A DNA stretch of 64,000 nucleotides, from assembly GCF_001514195.1 (NCBI RefSeq), contig NZ_KQ948737.1:638012-702011 (forward strand), in the 5' to 3' direction. The position numbers were made by a program, and so were the translations under genes. Each line of letters opens with the position of its first letter. The first letter of the stretch is position 1. The stretch is from Streptomyces griseorubiginosus (GTDB lineage: Bacteria > Actinomycetota > Actinomycetes > Streptomycetales > Streptomycetaceae). Below are positions 21,068-28,845 of this stretch, piece after piece. The notes below the pieces were generated by a model. That model had not been told where the DNA came from and did not search any database. It saw nothing but the letters and a program-made list of their open reading frames with translations.

Positions 21068-22465
21068 GTGATGCACCGCATCCGCACCCGTACGCTCGTC
21101 GCCGTCGCGGCACTGCTGCTCGCCGCCCCCGTCGCCCCGGCCGCCCACGCCGCCACCGAGGACGTGCATGTCGAGGGCCGGCTGCCCTCCGGAGCGACCT
21201 ACCTCATGGACGTACCGGCCGACTGGAACGGCACGGTCCTCCTCTACAGCCACGGCTACACCCCGGCAGGCGCCCCCAACCCGGCCCGCAACGCGCCCGA
21301 CGACACCACCAAGTCCCTTCTGCTGCACCAGGGTTACGCCCTGATCGGGTCCTCCTACGCCACCAGCGGCTGGGCGGTCACCGAGGCCGTGCCCGACCAG
21401 CTGGCCACCCTCGACGCGTTCACGGCCCGCTTCGGCCGCGCCGGACGCACCCTGGCCTGGGGCACCTCCTACGGCGGCCTGGTCACCACCGCCCTGGCGG
21501 AGCGTCACGCGTCGCGCCTCGCCGGCTCGTTGTCGATGTGCGGGCTGGTGCAGGGCGGGGTCGCCAACTGGAACAGCACGCTGGACCCCGTCTTCGCGCT
21601 CAGGACACTCCTCGCCCCCGGTTCGGACATCCCCCTGACCCGGCTGCCGAGCCAGGCCGCCGCGACCGAGGCGTCCGACGCGATGACCGGCGTGGTCACC
21701 GGGGCGCAGCGGACCCCCGAGGGCCGGGCCCGCATCGCGCTCGCCGCGGCCCTGCACAACATCCCCGGCTGGAACGACCCTTCACAGCCCCGGCCCGCCC
21801 CCACCGACTGGGACGCACAGCAGAGCGGGCAGTACCAGGCCGTCGTGGGGCTGGTGCGGTTCCCCGCCTTCGTCTGGCGACAGGAGGCCGAGTCGCGGGC
21901 GGGCGGCAGCATGGCGTGGAACACCGGCGTCGACTACCGCGCCCTGCTCCAGCGCTCGCCCTACCTCAAGGAGGTCGAGGAGCTGTACGCGAAGGCGGGC
22001 CTGTCCCTGAGGTCCGACCTCAACGCCCTCGACAAGGCCCCACGCGTCCGCGCCGACGCGAAGGCCGTCCGGTGGATGAGCCGGACCAGCACCTTCACCG
22101 GCCGTCTCACCAAGCCCCAGCTGAACATCCACACCACCGGGGACGCACTGATCCCGGTGCAGTCCGAGAGCGCCTACCGCCGGGCCGCCACGGCCGCGGG
22201 CTCGACGCCCCTGCTGCGCCAGCGCTACGTCGACAACGCGGGCCACTGCACGTTCAGCCCGGGCGAGCAGATCGCCGCCCTGCACACCCTGGAGGACCGG
22301 ATCACCCACGGGCACTGGCGCGACAGCGATCCCGCGGACCTCAACTCCCGTGCCGTGCAAGCCGATCCGTCGTCCGCGGCTCGCTATGTCCCGTACGTGC
22401 CCGCGAGTTACCCCCGCCCCTACGACAGGTCCCACCCGTCCGACGCGCACCGGCCACGGCTCTGA
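21068..22465 (+). CDS. Secreted alpha/beta hydrolase
   Basis: This 465-residue protein starts at GTG 21068 (or ATG 21071); AAGGAG is at 21052-21057. A Sec signal peptide (about 1-29, ending AHAAT) directs export. The alpha/beta-hydrolase fold is seen from YSHGY (oxyanion side) near 61 and the nucleophile elbow GTSYGG near 136-141. Candidate acid D (HTTGDALIPV) and base H (DNAGHCTF) are near 360 and 400. There is no lipase lid or feruloyl-esterase motif I recognise. The hydrolysed bond is unknown. Its convergence with the next gene leaves only 12 bp, so both must share termination signals. Confidence 0.88.
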   Translation: MMHRIRTRTLVAVAALLLAAPVAPAAHAATEDVHVEGRLPSGATYLMDVPADWNGTVLLYSHGYTPAGAPNPARNAPDDTTKSLLLHQGYALIGSSYATSGWAVTEAVPDQLATLDAFTARFGRAGRTLAWGTSYGGLVTTALAERHASRLAGSLSMCGLVQGGVANWNSTLDPVFALRTLLAPGSDIPLTRLPSQAAATEASDAMTGVVTGAQRTPEGRARIALAAALHNIPGWNDPSQPRPAPTDWDAQQSGQYQAVVGLVRFPAFVWRQEAESRAGGSMAWNTGVDYRALLQRSPYLKEVEELYAKAGLSLRSDLNALDKAPRVRADAKAVRWMSRTSTFTGRLTKPQLNIHTTGDALIPVQSESAYRRAATAAGSTPLLRQRYVDNAGHCTFSPGEQIAALHTLEDRITHGHWRDSDPADLNSRAVQADPSSAARYVPYVPASYPRPYDRSHPSDAHRPRL

Positions 22466-22477
22466 CCGGCGATCGGC

Positions 22478-23368
22478 TCACGGCTCCGTCGTCTCGGATT
22501 CGAGGGAGGCCCGCGTCGCCTCGCCGTAGACACCCGACTCGTCCTGGAAGACGACCCGGGTGACCTGGTAGGTGCGTACCGCGCTCTCGACCGTGCCGTC
22601 GAAGTCGCCGTCCGCCTCCCCGCTGTAGAGCCCGACCTGCTTCAGGCGGAGCTGGAGTTCGACGACCTCGGGGCCGTGGTCGCCGTAACGGAGCACCGGG
22701 GGCTGTCCGTTCGACGAGGTCGGTCCGGGGGCCGCCGTCACGGAGGCGGCGACGCTGGAGGGAGCGCCGACCGGAGTGGGCGTGTCCGACGGGCTCGCGC
22801 CGGCGTCGGCGGTCGCGCTCGGCGAGGAGGTGGGCGGCGGGGACGAGGCCGAAGTCGCCGTAGGGGAAGGGGAGACAGCGGAGGGGCCGCTCGACGAAGG
22901 CTGCTCCTCCGGTACGCCCGCCCGCACGCCGCCGGCCACCGAGCCGTCGCGGGCGGGGCTGTTGTACGAGAAGAGTCCGCCGACGAATCCACCGGTGACC
23001 AGAACCGCGACGGCTGCGCCGGTCCCGGCGACGATCACCGGCCGCCGGTTGCGGCGGCCGGGTCCGGCGACGGCCGGGGACTCCACGGCCGGCTCCACGA
23101 CGGGCGTCCGCACCGTTTCGTCCACGGTCGCCAAGTCCCCTGTGAGGCTTGGCCGTTCGAGGTCGTCGGCGGGATCCACGGGCTCCTCGCCGACCGCCAC
23201 GAACGGCCGGATCCGCACGGGGTCGAAGTCCTCGGCGGCCGCTGCCTCGGCCGTACGGGACTCCAGGTGGGCCTCGGCCGCGCGGTGGGCGCAGGCGCAG
23301 GAGGGGGTACCGTCCGCCGCCCTGGGCGCCCCGCACTCAGGGCAGACGAGGACTGGTGGTTCACTCAC
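22478..23368 (-). CDS. Membrane-anchored peptidoglycan-binding-domain protein with zinc ribbon
   Basis: This 296-residue protein starts at GTG 23368 with GGAGAGGG upstream. Residues 5-28 hold a zinc-ribbon-like CPECGAP...CACAH. One transmembrane helix lies near 112-135 (VIVAGTGAAVAVLVTGGFVGG), preceded by a basic stop-transfer patch. A Ser/Pro/Thr linker spans 145-225, and the C-terminal PG_binding_1-type domain (LRYGDHGPEVVELQLRLKQVGLY...DGDFDGTVESAVRTYQ) is at about 230-290. The topology puts the zinc ribbon in the cytoplasm and the wall-binding domain outside. Similar Streptomyces proteins are of unknown function, perhaps wall anchoring or sensing. Confidence 0.9.
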   Translation of the reverse strand: MSEPPVLVCPECGAPRAADGTPSCACAHRAAEAHLESRTAEAAAAEDFDPVRIRPFVAVGEEPVDPADDLERPSLTGDLATVDETVRTPVVEPAVESPAVAGPGRRNRRPVIVAGTGAAVAVLVTGGFVGGLFSYNSPARDGSVAGGVRAGVPEEQPSSSGPSAVSPSPTATSASSPPPTSSPSATADAGASPSDTPTPVGAPSSVAASVTAAPGPTSSNGQPPVLRYGDHGPEVVELQLRLKQVGLYSGEADGDFDGTVESAVRTYQVTRVVFQDESGVYGEATRASLESETTEP

Positions 23369-23653
23369 GCGCGTTCCCTCTCCGTACGACCTCCATATCG
23401 TAGACAGATATGCCGCGCGAAAATTCCACAACTCTTCTCGGTCTGGAACCGGGGCATCCACAGCACCGAGATTCAGCCACCGCGCGTGAAGCAGAGATGA
23501 ACGAAGGCCGGCGCGAGCCCTCAACAGCCCCCCGACATCAGGCGACTTGACGGAAGATGGTCTTCCGAGACCGCGACAACATGGGGTAACCAGCGGTAAC
23601 TTCTGTCCCACCCGCTCCACTCACCCGCGCCACTCCTCCAGGAGAAACTCCCC

Positions 23654-24994
23654 ATGCGCAGACTCCTCGCCTGCCTGGCGGCGGCCACCGCCGTTCTCGG
23701 CGGGCTCACCGCGGCCGCCCCGGCCGCCTCAGCCGCCGACTCGGGCAGCTTCAACGTCCTCACCTACAACGTGGCCGGCCTGCCCGAGGCCCTCTCCAGC
23801 GCACCGACCCCGCGCGAGTCGAGCACCACGGCGATCGGCCAGCGGATCGCGCCGTACGACATCGTGCACGTGGAGGAGGACTTCAACTACCACGCCTACC
23901 TCTACGCGGGCGACACCAACCACGCCTACCGCACGCCCACCAGCGGCGGCGCCGGCATCGGCAGCGGCCTCAACACGCTCTCGAAGATCCCCTACGACGT
24001 GGACGACTTCGAGCGCGTGCGGTGGAACTCCTGCCAGTACGACTCGGGTGACTGCCTGACCCCGAAGGGCTTCACCTTCATGCGGGAGCGCCTCGCCGAG
24101 GGCGTCTACGTCGACTTCTACAACCTGCACACCAACGCGGGCACCAACGACGGCGACCTCGCCTCGCGCGCGGACAACCTCAACCAGCTCACCGCGTTCA
24201 TCAACAGCCACTCCAAGGGCAACGCGGTGGTCGTCATGGGCGACACCAACACGCGCTACACCCGCACCGGCGACACCATCGGCGAGTTCGCCGCGGCCAA
24301 CGGCCTCACCGACGCCTGGGTCCAGCTGATCCGCGGCGGCACCCCGCCGGCCAAGGGCAGCGACGCCCTGGTCTGCGACCAGACGGGGACGACCGTCCCC
24401 AACACCTGCGAGGTCGTCGACAAGGTCCTCTACCGCGGCAGCAAGCTGGTCTCGCTGAACGCCACGTCGTACAACAACGAGCACGCCAAGTTCCTCACCA
24501 GCGACAACAAGATGCTCTCCGACCACGACCCGATCACGGTCGGCTTCACCTGGCAGCGCAACGCCGCCTACCAGTTCAGCGACCAGTACGGCGGCCCGCA
24601 CGGCGACTACTTCAACGACATCGCCGGCGTCCCCGCGGGCGCCCGTGCCACGACCATCGGGCTGCGGGCCGGCACCCGGGTCGACCAGATGAGCATCACC
24701 CTGGCGAACGGCACCACGCTGACCCACGGCGGGACCGGCGGCACCGCCTCCTCGCTCACCCTCGGCAGCGGTGAGTACGTCACCACCGCCCAGCTCTGCC
24801 AGGCCGCCAAGGACGGCAACACCCGGATCTTCTACGCCAAGTTCACGACCAACCTCGGCCGCACGCTCGCCGGCGGCTCGACCACCTCGGACTGCGTGAC
24901 CCGCACGGCACCGAGCGGCTGGCAGATCGCCGGCTTCCACGGCCGCACGGGCGACGAGGTCGACAAGATCGGCTTCATCTACACCCAGCGCTGA
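23654..24994 (+). CDS. Secreted endonuclease/exonuclease/phosphatase-family protein with lectin-like tail
   Basis: This 446-residue protein has a Sec signal peptide at 1-27 (ending ASAAD). The EEP fold covers about 32-300 with the usual metal and phosphate residues: LTYNVAGLP (Asn), E near 75 in HVEEDFN, D and N in MGDTNTRY near 195, and the terminal SDHDPITV near 289-296. The C-terminal ~130 residues (FSDQYGGPHGDYFNDI...GGTGGTASSLTLGSGEYV) look like a jacalin-type beta-prism lectin domain. Family members act as DNases or sphingomyelinase-like phosphodiesterases. A strong hairpin follows the stop. A direct repeat of GGTAAC at 23585 and 23595 lies in its promoter region. Confidence 0.9.
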   Translation: MRRLLACLAAATAVLGGLTAAAPAASAADSGSFNVLTYNVAGLPEALSSAPTPRESSTTAIGQRIAPYDIVHVEEDFNYHAYLYAGDTNHAYRTPTSGGAGIGSGLNTLSKIPYDVDDFERVRWNSCQYDSGDCLTPKGFTFMRERLAEGVYVDFYNLHTNAGTNDGDLASRADNLNQLTAFINSHSKGNAVVVMGDTNTRYTRTGDTIGEFAAANGLTDAWVQLIRGGTPPAKGSDALVCDQTGTTVPNTCEVVDKVLYRGSKLVSLNATSYNNEHAKFLTSDNKMLSDHDPITVGFTWQRNAAYQFSDQYGGPHGDYFNDIAGVPAGARATTIGLRAGTRVDQMSITLANGTTLTHGGTGGTASSLTLGSGEYVTTAQLCQAAKDGNTRIFYAKFTTNLGRTLAGGSTTSDCVTRTAPSGWQIAGFHGRTGDEVDKIGFIYTQR

Positions 24995-25000
24995 CCCGAC

Positions 25001-25043
25001 CGTGCTGGGGGCGGCGCGCCCTCCCCGCGCCGCCCCCAGCACG
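25001..25043 (+). terminator. Strong 18-bp-stem terminator
   Basis: An 18-bp perfect stem starts 7 bp after the EEP-gene stop, with arms 25001-25018 and 25026-25043 and a 7-nt loop. It has no T-tract, typical of the genus. Confidence 0.9.
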
Positions 25044-25115
25044 CACAGGAATCACAAAAGTGCGACCGAATGATTGACGCGCTCATGGCCAGGCCCTAGC
25101 TTCTGATCGATTTGC

Positions 25116-25128
25116 CGAACTCCGTTCG
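25116..25128. promoter_or_regulatory. Candidate operator upstream of the GH43 gene
   Basis: CGAAC-TCC-GTTCG is a short inverted repeat flanked by further symmetric A/T bases (ATTT left, AAAT right). It sits 70 bp upstream of the GH43 start. LacI/ROK-type sugar regulators often use sites of this kind, but none is encoded nearby. Confidence 0.35.
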
Positions 25129-25196
25129 AAATACCGGTCATTGAGGTGCCCCCCACGCCACCTCCAGGTCCCCCGCACGCACCTTGGAGAGACACG

Positions 25197-26573
25197 ATGA
25201 GCGCGAACCCCCACCTGTCCCGCCGCGGCCTCCTGGGCATGACCGCCGCCGTCCCGCTCGCCCTGACCCTCGGCGCGGGCACCGCGCGGGCCGCCGACTC
25301 GGCGTACGCGATGGTCTACTTCACCGAGTCCACCAACCTCGGCGACGGCACCGACTACGGCCTGCACCTCGCCGTCAGCCCCGACGGGCTCAACTGGACC
25401 CCGCTCAACCAGAACAACCCGCTGGTCACCCCCACCGCCGGCGCCCTGGGTCTGCGCGACCCCTTCCTGATGCGCAAGCAGGACGGCACGTTCGTGGTGC
25501 TCGCCACCGACCTCAAGGGCACCGACTGGAACTACAACAGCCAGTACATCCACGTCTGGGACTCCGCCGACCTGCGCACCTTCACCGGCTACCGGCGCCT
25601 GAAACTCCACGACATGACCACCCACAGCTGGGCGCCGGAGGCGTTCTGGGACGCGGGCCGGGGCCAGTACGCGGTCATCTACTCGTCGGTCAACTCCAGC
25701 GGCCACAACGTGATCATGGTGAACTACACCAGCGACTTCGTCACCGCGTCGGCCCCGCAGGTCTTCTTCGACCCCGGCTACGACGTCATCGACGGCGACA
25801 TGGCCGTGGGCGTGAGCGGCTACAACTACCTGTTCTACAAGAAGAACCAGACCCTGGTCTCCGCGCGCTCCACCTCCCTGAACCCGGGCAGTTTCACCGA
25901 GTACAGCGCGGGCGTGGCGCACGGCGGCACCGAGGCGCCGACGGTCGTGAAGTCTCTGACCACGGGGAACTGGTGGCTCTGGGGCGACACGTACACACCC
26001 AACGGCGTGTTCTACGCATGGCAGTCGAGCAGTCCGGCCACGGGCTCCTGGACCGCCCTCGACCAGAAGACCTACACCCAGCCGGTCAACTCCAAGCACT
26101 GCGGCATCGCGACGATCACCACGTCCGAGTACACCAACCTGCTCGCCAAGTGGGGCGCCCCGGCCTGGAACCGGCTCAAGTCCTACAACTTCCCGGCCCG
26201 TTACATCCGCCACGCCGACTACGTGGGCCGGATCGACGAGTACCCGATCGAGCCGTACAAGGACTCCCTGTGGACCCTGGTCCCGGGGCTCGCCGACAGC
26301 TCCGGGGTCTCCTTCCGCTCGGACAACTACCCCGACCGCTACCTGCGGCACTACAACTACGCCCTCCGGCTCGACGTCAACGACGGCACGTCGACCTTCG
26401 CCGGTGACGCGACCTTCTCCCGCACGGCGGGCCTCGCGGACGCGAGCTGGACGTCCTTCAGGTCGTACAACAACCCGACCCGCTACCTCCGTCACGCCGA
26501 CTACGTCCTGCGCATCGACCCGGTCTCCACCACGACCGACAAGCAGGACGCGACATTCCGAGTCGGTTACTGA
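25197..26573 (+). CDS. Secreted glycoside hydrolase family 43 with AbfB (CBM42-like) domain
   Basis: This 458-residue protein starts at ATG 25197 with GGAGA upstream. The signal has a twin-arginine-type SRRGLLGM motif, so it is probably Tat-exported. The five-bladed propeller spans about 35-315, with GH43 marks LRDPF near 98, HSWAPEAFWD near 141 and HGGTEAPTV near 242 (candidate general acid Glu). The C-terminal 315-455 region has three repeated units (YIRHADYVGRID, YLRHYNYALRLD, YLRHADYVLRID), an AbfB/CBM42 beta-trefoil that binds arabinofuranose side chains. Likely activity is alpha-L-arabinofuranosidase or beta-xylosidase on plant hemicellulose outside the cell. Confidence 0.92.
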   Translation: MSANPHLSRRGLLGMTAAVPLALTLGAGTARAADSAYAMVYFTESTNLGDGTDYGLHLAVSPDGLNWTPLNQNNPLVTPTAGALGLRDPFLMRKQDGTFVVLATDLKGTDWNYNSQYIHVWDSADLRTFTGYRRLKLHDMTTHSWAPEAFWDAGRGQYAVIYSSVNSSGHNVIMVNYTSDFVTASAPQVFFDPGYDVIDGDMAVGVSGYNYLFYKKNQTLVSARSTSLNPGSFTEYSAGVAHGGTEAPTVVKSLTTGNWWLWGDTYTPNGVFYAWQSSSPATGSWTALDQKTYTQPVNSKHCGIATITTSEYTNLLAKWGAPAWNRLKSYNFPARYIRHADYVGRIDEYPIEPYKDSLWTLVPGLADSSGVSFRSDNYPDRYLRHYNYALRLDVNDGTSTFAGDATFSRTAGLADASWTSFRSYNNPTRYLRHADYVLRIDPVSTTTDKQDATFRVGY

Positions 26574-26582
26574 TTTCTCCGA

Positions 26583-26654
26583 AAAAGCCCCCCTGACGGT
26601 CCGCGTTGTATACGCTCCAGCTCTTCTTCACGAGACCTTCACAGGGGGGCTTTT
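26583..26654 (+). promoter_or_regulatory. Long-range stem that buries the next gene's ribosome site
   Basis: AAAAGCCCCCCTG (26583-26595) pairs perfectly with CAGGGGGGCTTTT (26642-26654) across a 46-nt loop. The left arm is 10 nt after the GH43 stop. The right arm is the G-rich ribosome site of the lamin-tail gene and ends 2 nt before its ATG. It may attenuate translation in read-through mRNA, or be a terminator with an enlarged loop. Confidence 0.65.
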
Positions 26655-26656
26655 CC

Positions 26657-27148
26657 ATGCGCAGAGGACACATAGCCGCCGTCGCGGCCGCGGGCGTGCT
26701 GACCGCGCTGAGCGCGGTCCCGGCTCACGCCACCGAGTACTCGTCGGCGCTCAAGGTCAAGGGCATCCAGTACGACGCCCCCGGCCGGGACTCCAACAAC
26801 TGCACCACCGGCAACACCGACGAGGAGTACCTGACGATCAAGAACTACTCGTCGACCGCGACCGTGAACCTCAAGGGCTATGTCGTGAAGGACGCGACCG
26901 GCAACACGTTCACGTTCACCAGGAGCCACTCGCTCCAGCCCGGCGACTACGTGAAGCTGCGCGGCGGCCACGGCACCGACTCGGACGCGAAGAACGTCGT
27001 CTACCGCAACAACTGCAACTTCATGTGGAACAACCCCGGGGACACGATCTACCTCTACAAGCCTTCCGGAGCGCACGCCGACACCCACAAGTACACCAAG
27101 AGCGCCAACGACCCGGACGGCAACGGGTACATCACGTACCACGGCTGA
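26657..27148 (+). CDS. Secreted lamin-tail-domain protein
   Basis: This 163-residue protein starts at ATG 26657, the first start after a GGGGGG ribosome site; an upstream in-frame ATG at 26606 has none. The Sec signal peptide is at about 1-24 (VPAHATE). The remaining ~135 residues form a lamin-tail/LTD immunoglobulin-like fold with the diagnostic EYLTIKNYSSTATVNLKGYVVKD and YVKLRGGHGTD, and two cysteines (NNCTTG, NNCNF) likely joined as a disulfide. Bacterial LTD domains are often found with secreted nucleases or hydrolases and may bind DNA or wall polymers. Two such enzymes lie just upstream. It overlaps the convergent membrane-protein gene by 17 bp. Confidence 0.9.
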   Translation: MRRGHIAAVAAAGVLTALSAVPAHATEYSSALKVKGIQYDAPGRDSNNCTTGNTDEEYLTIKNYSSTATVNLKGYVVKDATGNTFTFTRSHSLQPGDYVKLRGGHGTDSDAKNVVYRNNCNFMWNNPGDTIYLYKPSGAHADTHKYTKSANDPDGNGYITYHG

Positions 27149-28139
27149 GCAGGTCGCGTCCGCTCACGACGGCCAGCGCGGCGGTCAGCGCGACCAGGGC
27201 CGCCGCCTGGGTGAGGACACCCACCCGCAGCGTGCCGGGCAGCTCGTCGAGCCACGGGTAGACCGCGGTGATCCGGACCGCCAGGAGGAGCAGACCCAGT
27301 GCCGCCAGGGCCGCGCCCTCCCCCGCGGCGGAGCCGCTGCTCCCGGTCCGGGCTCGGTACAGCAGCCAGGCGAGGGCCATCACTAGGTAGCAGGTGACGA
27401 GCGCCCAGGCGGTGTCGACCCCGTCGGGCAGGGCCACCACCGAGCCGCCCATCAGCACGCAGCAGGCGGCGAAGACCAGGCCGGGCGTGCCCACGGGAAG
27501 GCGGGCCGGGGGCGCGTCGCGGTGGTGCGCGGCGCACAACGCCAGGGCCGAGGACCACGCCAGGAAGGTCGCCGCGACGACATAGCCGGAATCGGAGGGC
27601 GCGAAGTCGAGCGTCCACAGGTCGGTCAGCGGCCAGAGCGTGGGCAGCGCCGCGACCAGCGCGGAGACCTGGGCGAGCCGGCGGTGGTCGCGCAGCAGGG
27701 CGAACCAGGCGACCGTCCACAGCAACGGCAGGAACCACTGGGCGATCGCGCCGGCACCGGCCCACACGCCGTGGCCGGTGAAGCCGTCCGTGAACAGCGC
27801 CCACTGGCTGCCGCCGCGGGTGGACGCCCAGGTCAGCCCGAGCACCCGGTCGACCACGGCGGAGGCCGCCTGGAGCAGGACGGCGAAGAGCGCGAAGAGA
27901 CGGACGGCCGAGCCCAGTACGGCGTAGCGGCGGGGCGCGCTCCCGGCGCCGAGCCTGCTGCGGACGGCCAGCGCGACGATGCTCGCCACCTCGCCGAGGG
28001 TGGGCCGGCTCTGGTCCTGGGTCTCCTGGTCGACGTCCCAGAGGTAGGTCTCGACCATCTCCTCCTCGCGCTCGCGCCGGTAGTAGGCGGGAAGCAGGCG
28101 CAGGACGGCGCGGTAGCGGGTCTCCAGCAGGGTCGTCAT
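27132..28139 (-). CDS. Polytopic membrane protein, PadR partner
   Basis: This 335-residue protein starts at ATG 28139, overlapping the PadR stop (ATGA). The first 60 residues (LLPAYYRREREEEMVETYLWDVD) resemble the HAAS/permease-prefix domain commonly found next to PadR regulators. About eight transmembrane helices follow between 80 and 330. PadR operons of this kind control membrane proteins or transporters, and the prefix domain is thought to signal to them. No transport motif is visible. It is coupled to and presumably controlled by PadR. Its 3' end overlaps the convergent lamin-tail gene. Confidence 0.88.
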   Translation of the reverse strand: MTTLLETRYRAVLRLLPAYYRREREEEMVETYLWDVDQETQDQSRPTLGEVASIVALAVRSRLGAGSAPRRYAVLGSAVRLFALFAVLLQAASAVVDRVLGLTWASTRGGSQWALFTDGFTGHGVWAGAGAIAQWFLPLLWTVAWFALLRDHRRLAQVSALVAALPTLWPLTDLWTLDFAPSDSGYVVAATFLAWSSALALCAAHHRDAPPARLPVGTPGLVFAACCVLMGGSVVALPDGVDTAWALVTCYLVMALAWLLYRARTGSSGSAAGEGAALAALGLLLLAVRITAVYPWLDELPGTLRVGVLTQAAALVALTAALAVVSGRDLLSRGT

Positions 28140-28543
28140 GCCAGACCTCCGGCGAGTCCGGGACCGGCGAGGGGCCCGTCGGTCGTTCCTGACGTGCGCC
28201 CCGGGGCAGGTCGAGGGCTGCGCCGTCCCTCGGCGATCCGCTTCTTCGCGGCGCTCGCCCCCGCGGCCAGCCGCTCCGCCTCCGCGGCCAGGGCCACGGT
28301 GCCCTCGTCGGTGAGACGGTAGTAGCGCCTCAGCCGGCCCTGCTGGACCTCCTCGCGGTCCAGCACGATGAGCCCGTCGGCGGTGAGCCGGTCCAGTACG
28401 CCGTAGAGGGTGCCGACGCGCATCTGGACGGCTCCCCCGGACAGTTCCTCGACCTCGCGCAGGATGCCGTAGCCGTGCCGCGGCTGGTCGGCGAGCGCGG
28501 TCAGTACGAAGAACGCCGCCTGTGTCATGTTCCTCGGTGCCAT
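28136..28543 (-). CDS. PadR-family regulator
   Basis: This protein has about 135 residues from ATG 28543; ATG 28528 (GAGG just upstream) would give 130. The winged helix is clear: AAFFVLTALADQPRHGYGILREVEE, then MRVGTLYGVLDRLTADGLIVLDRE, then RRYYRLTDEGTVAL. The C-terminal helix of PadR subfamily 2 is short, followed by a Pro/Gly-rich tail. A perfect 10+10 inverted repeat lies just upstream, matching the ATATAT-containing operators known for PadR proteins, so autorepression is likely. It is translationally coupled to the membrane partner. Confidence 0.92.
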   Translation of the reverse strand: MAPRNMTQAAFFVLTALADQPRHGYGILREVEELSGGAVQMRVGTLYGVLDRLTADGLIVLDREEVQQGRLRRYYRLTDEGTVALAAEAERLAAGASAAKKRIAEGRRSPRPAPGRTSGTTDGPLAGPGLAGGLA

Positions 28544-28550
28544 GAACACG

Positions 28551-28573
28551 AATATATCGGCTCCCGATATATT
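28551..28573. promoter_or_regulatory. PadR operator
   Basis: AATATATCGG-CTC-CCGATATATT is a perfect 10-bp inverted repeat with a 3-bp centre, 8 bp before the PadR ATG. AT content here is far above the surroundings. The site would cover the promoter and fits PadR autoregulation. Confidence 0.85.
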
Positions 28574-28617
28574 CAGCGAGCCGAATCGCGCGATCCGGTG
28601 GACATCGGGTGGACACG

Positions 28618-28664
28618 ACGAACAGGGCCGGCCCCAATGCGGATGGTGGGCCGGCCCTGTTCGT
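28618..28664. terminator. 17-bp-stem hairpin between divergent genes
   Basis: A 17-bp perfect stem (arms 28618-28634 and 28648-28664) with a 13-nt loop, core GGGCCGGCCCTGTTCGT. It looks like a bidirectional terminator but lies between divergently transcribed genes, 75 bp upstream of the PadR start. The rest of the 302-bp gap holds the PadR operator and an AAAGGAGG ribosome-site match at 28707. Confidence 0.6.
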
Positions 28665-28845
28665 GAGGTCATTCTGGCGTGCGGAGCGTGAACAGGGCAC
28701 AGGTGAAAGGAGGTTGCTCGGTGTGGACCTTGTGCGCCCCGTGTGCGCGTGCGCTGTCCGGCTGCCGGACCCCGCCTGGCCCGGGCGGGCCGGCGGCGAC
28801 GATACTTGGCCGTGGCACGCACCACCCCCTCTCACAGATGGACCC

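Noticed and set aside
23585..23600. PHO box upstream of the secreted EEP protein
   Set aside because: Two GGTAAC units occur, but with 10-bp rather than 11-bp spacing and without the GTTCACC core.
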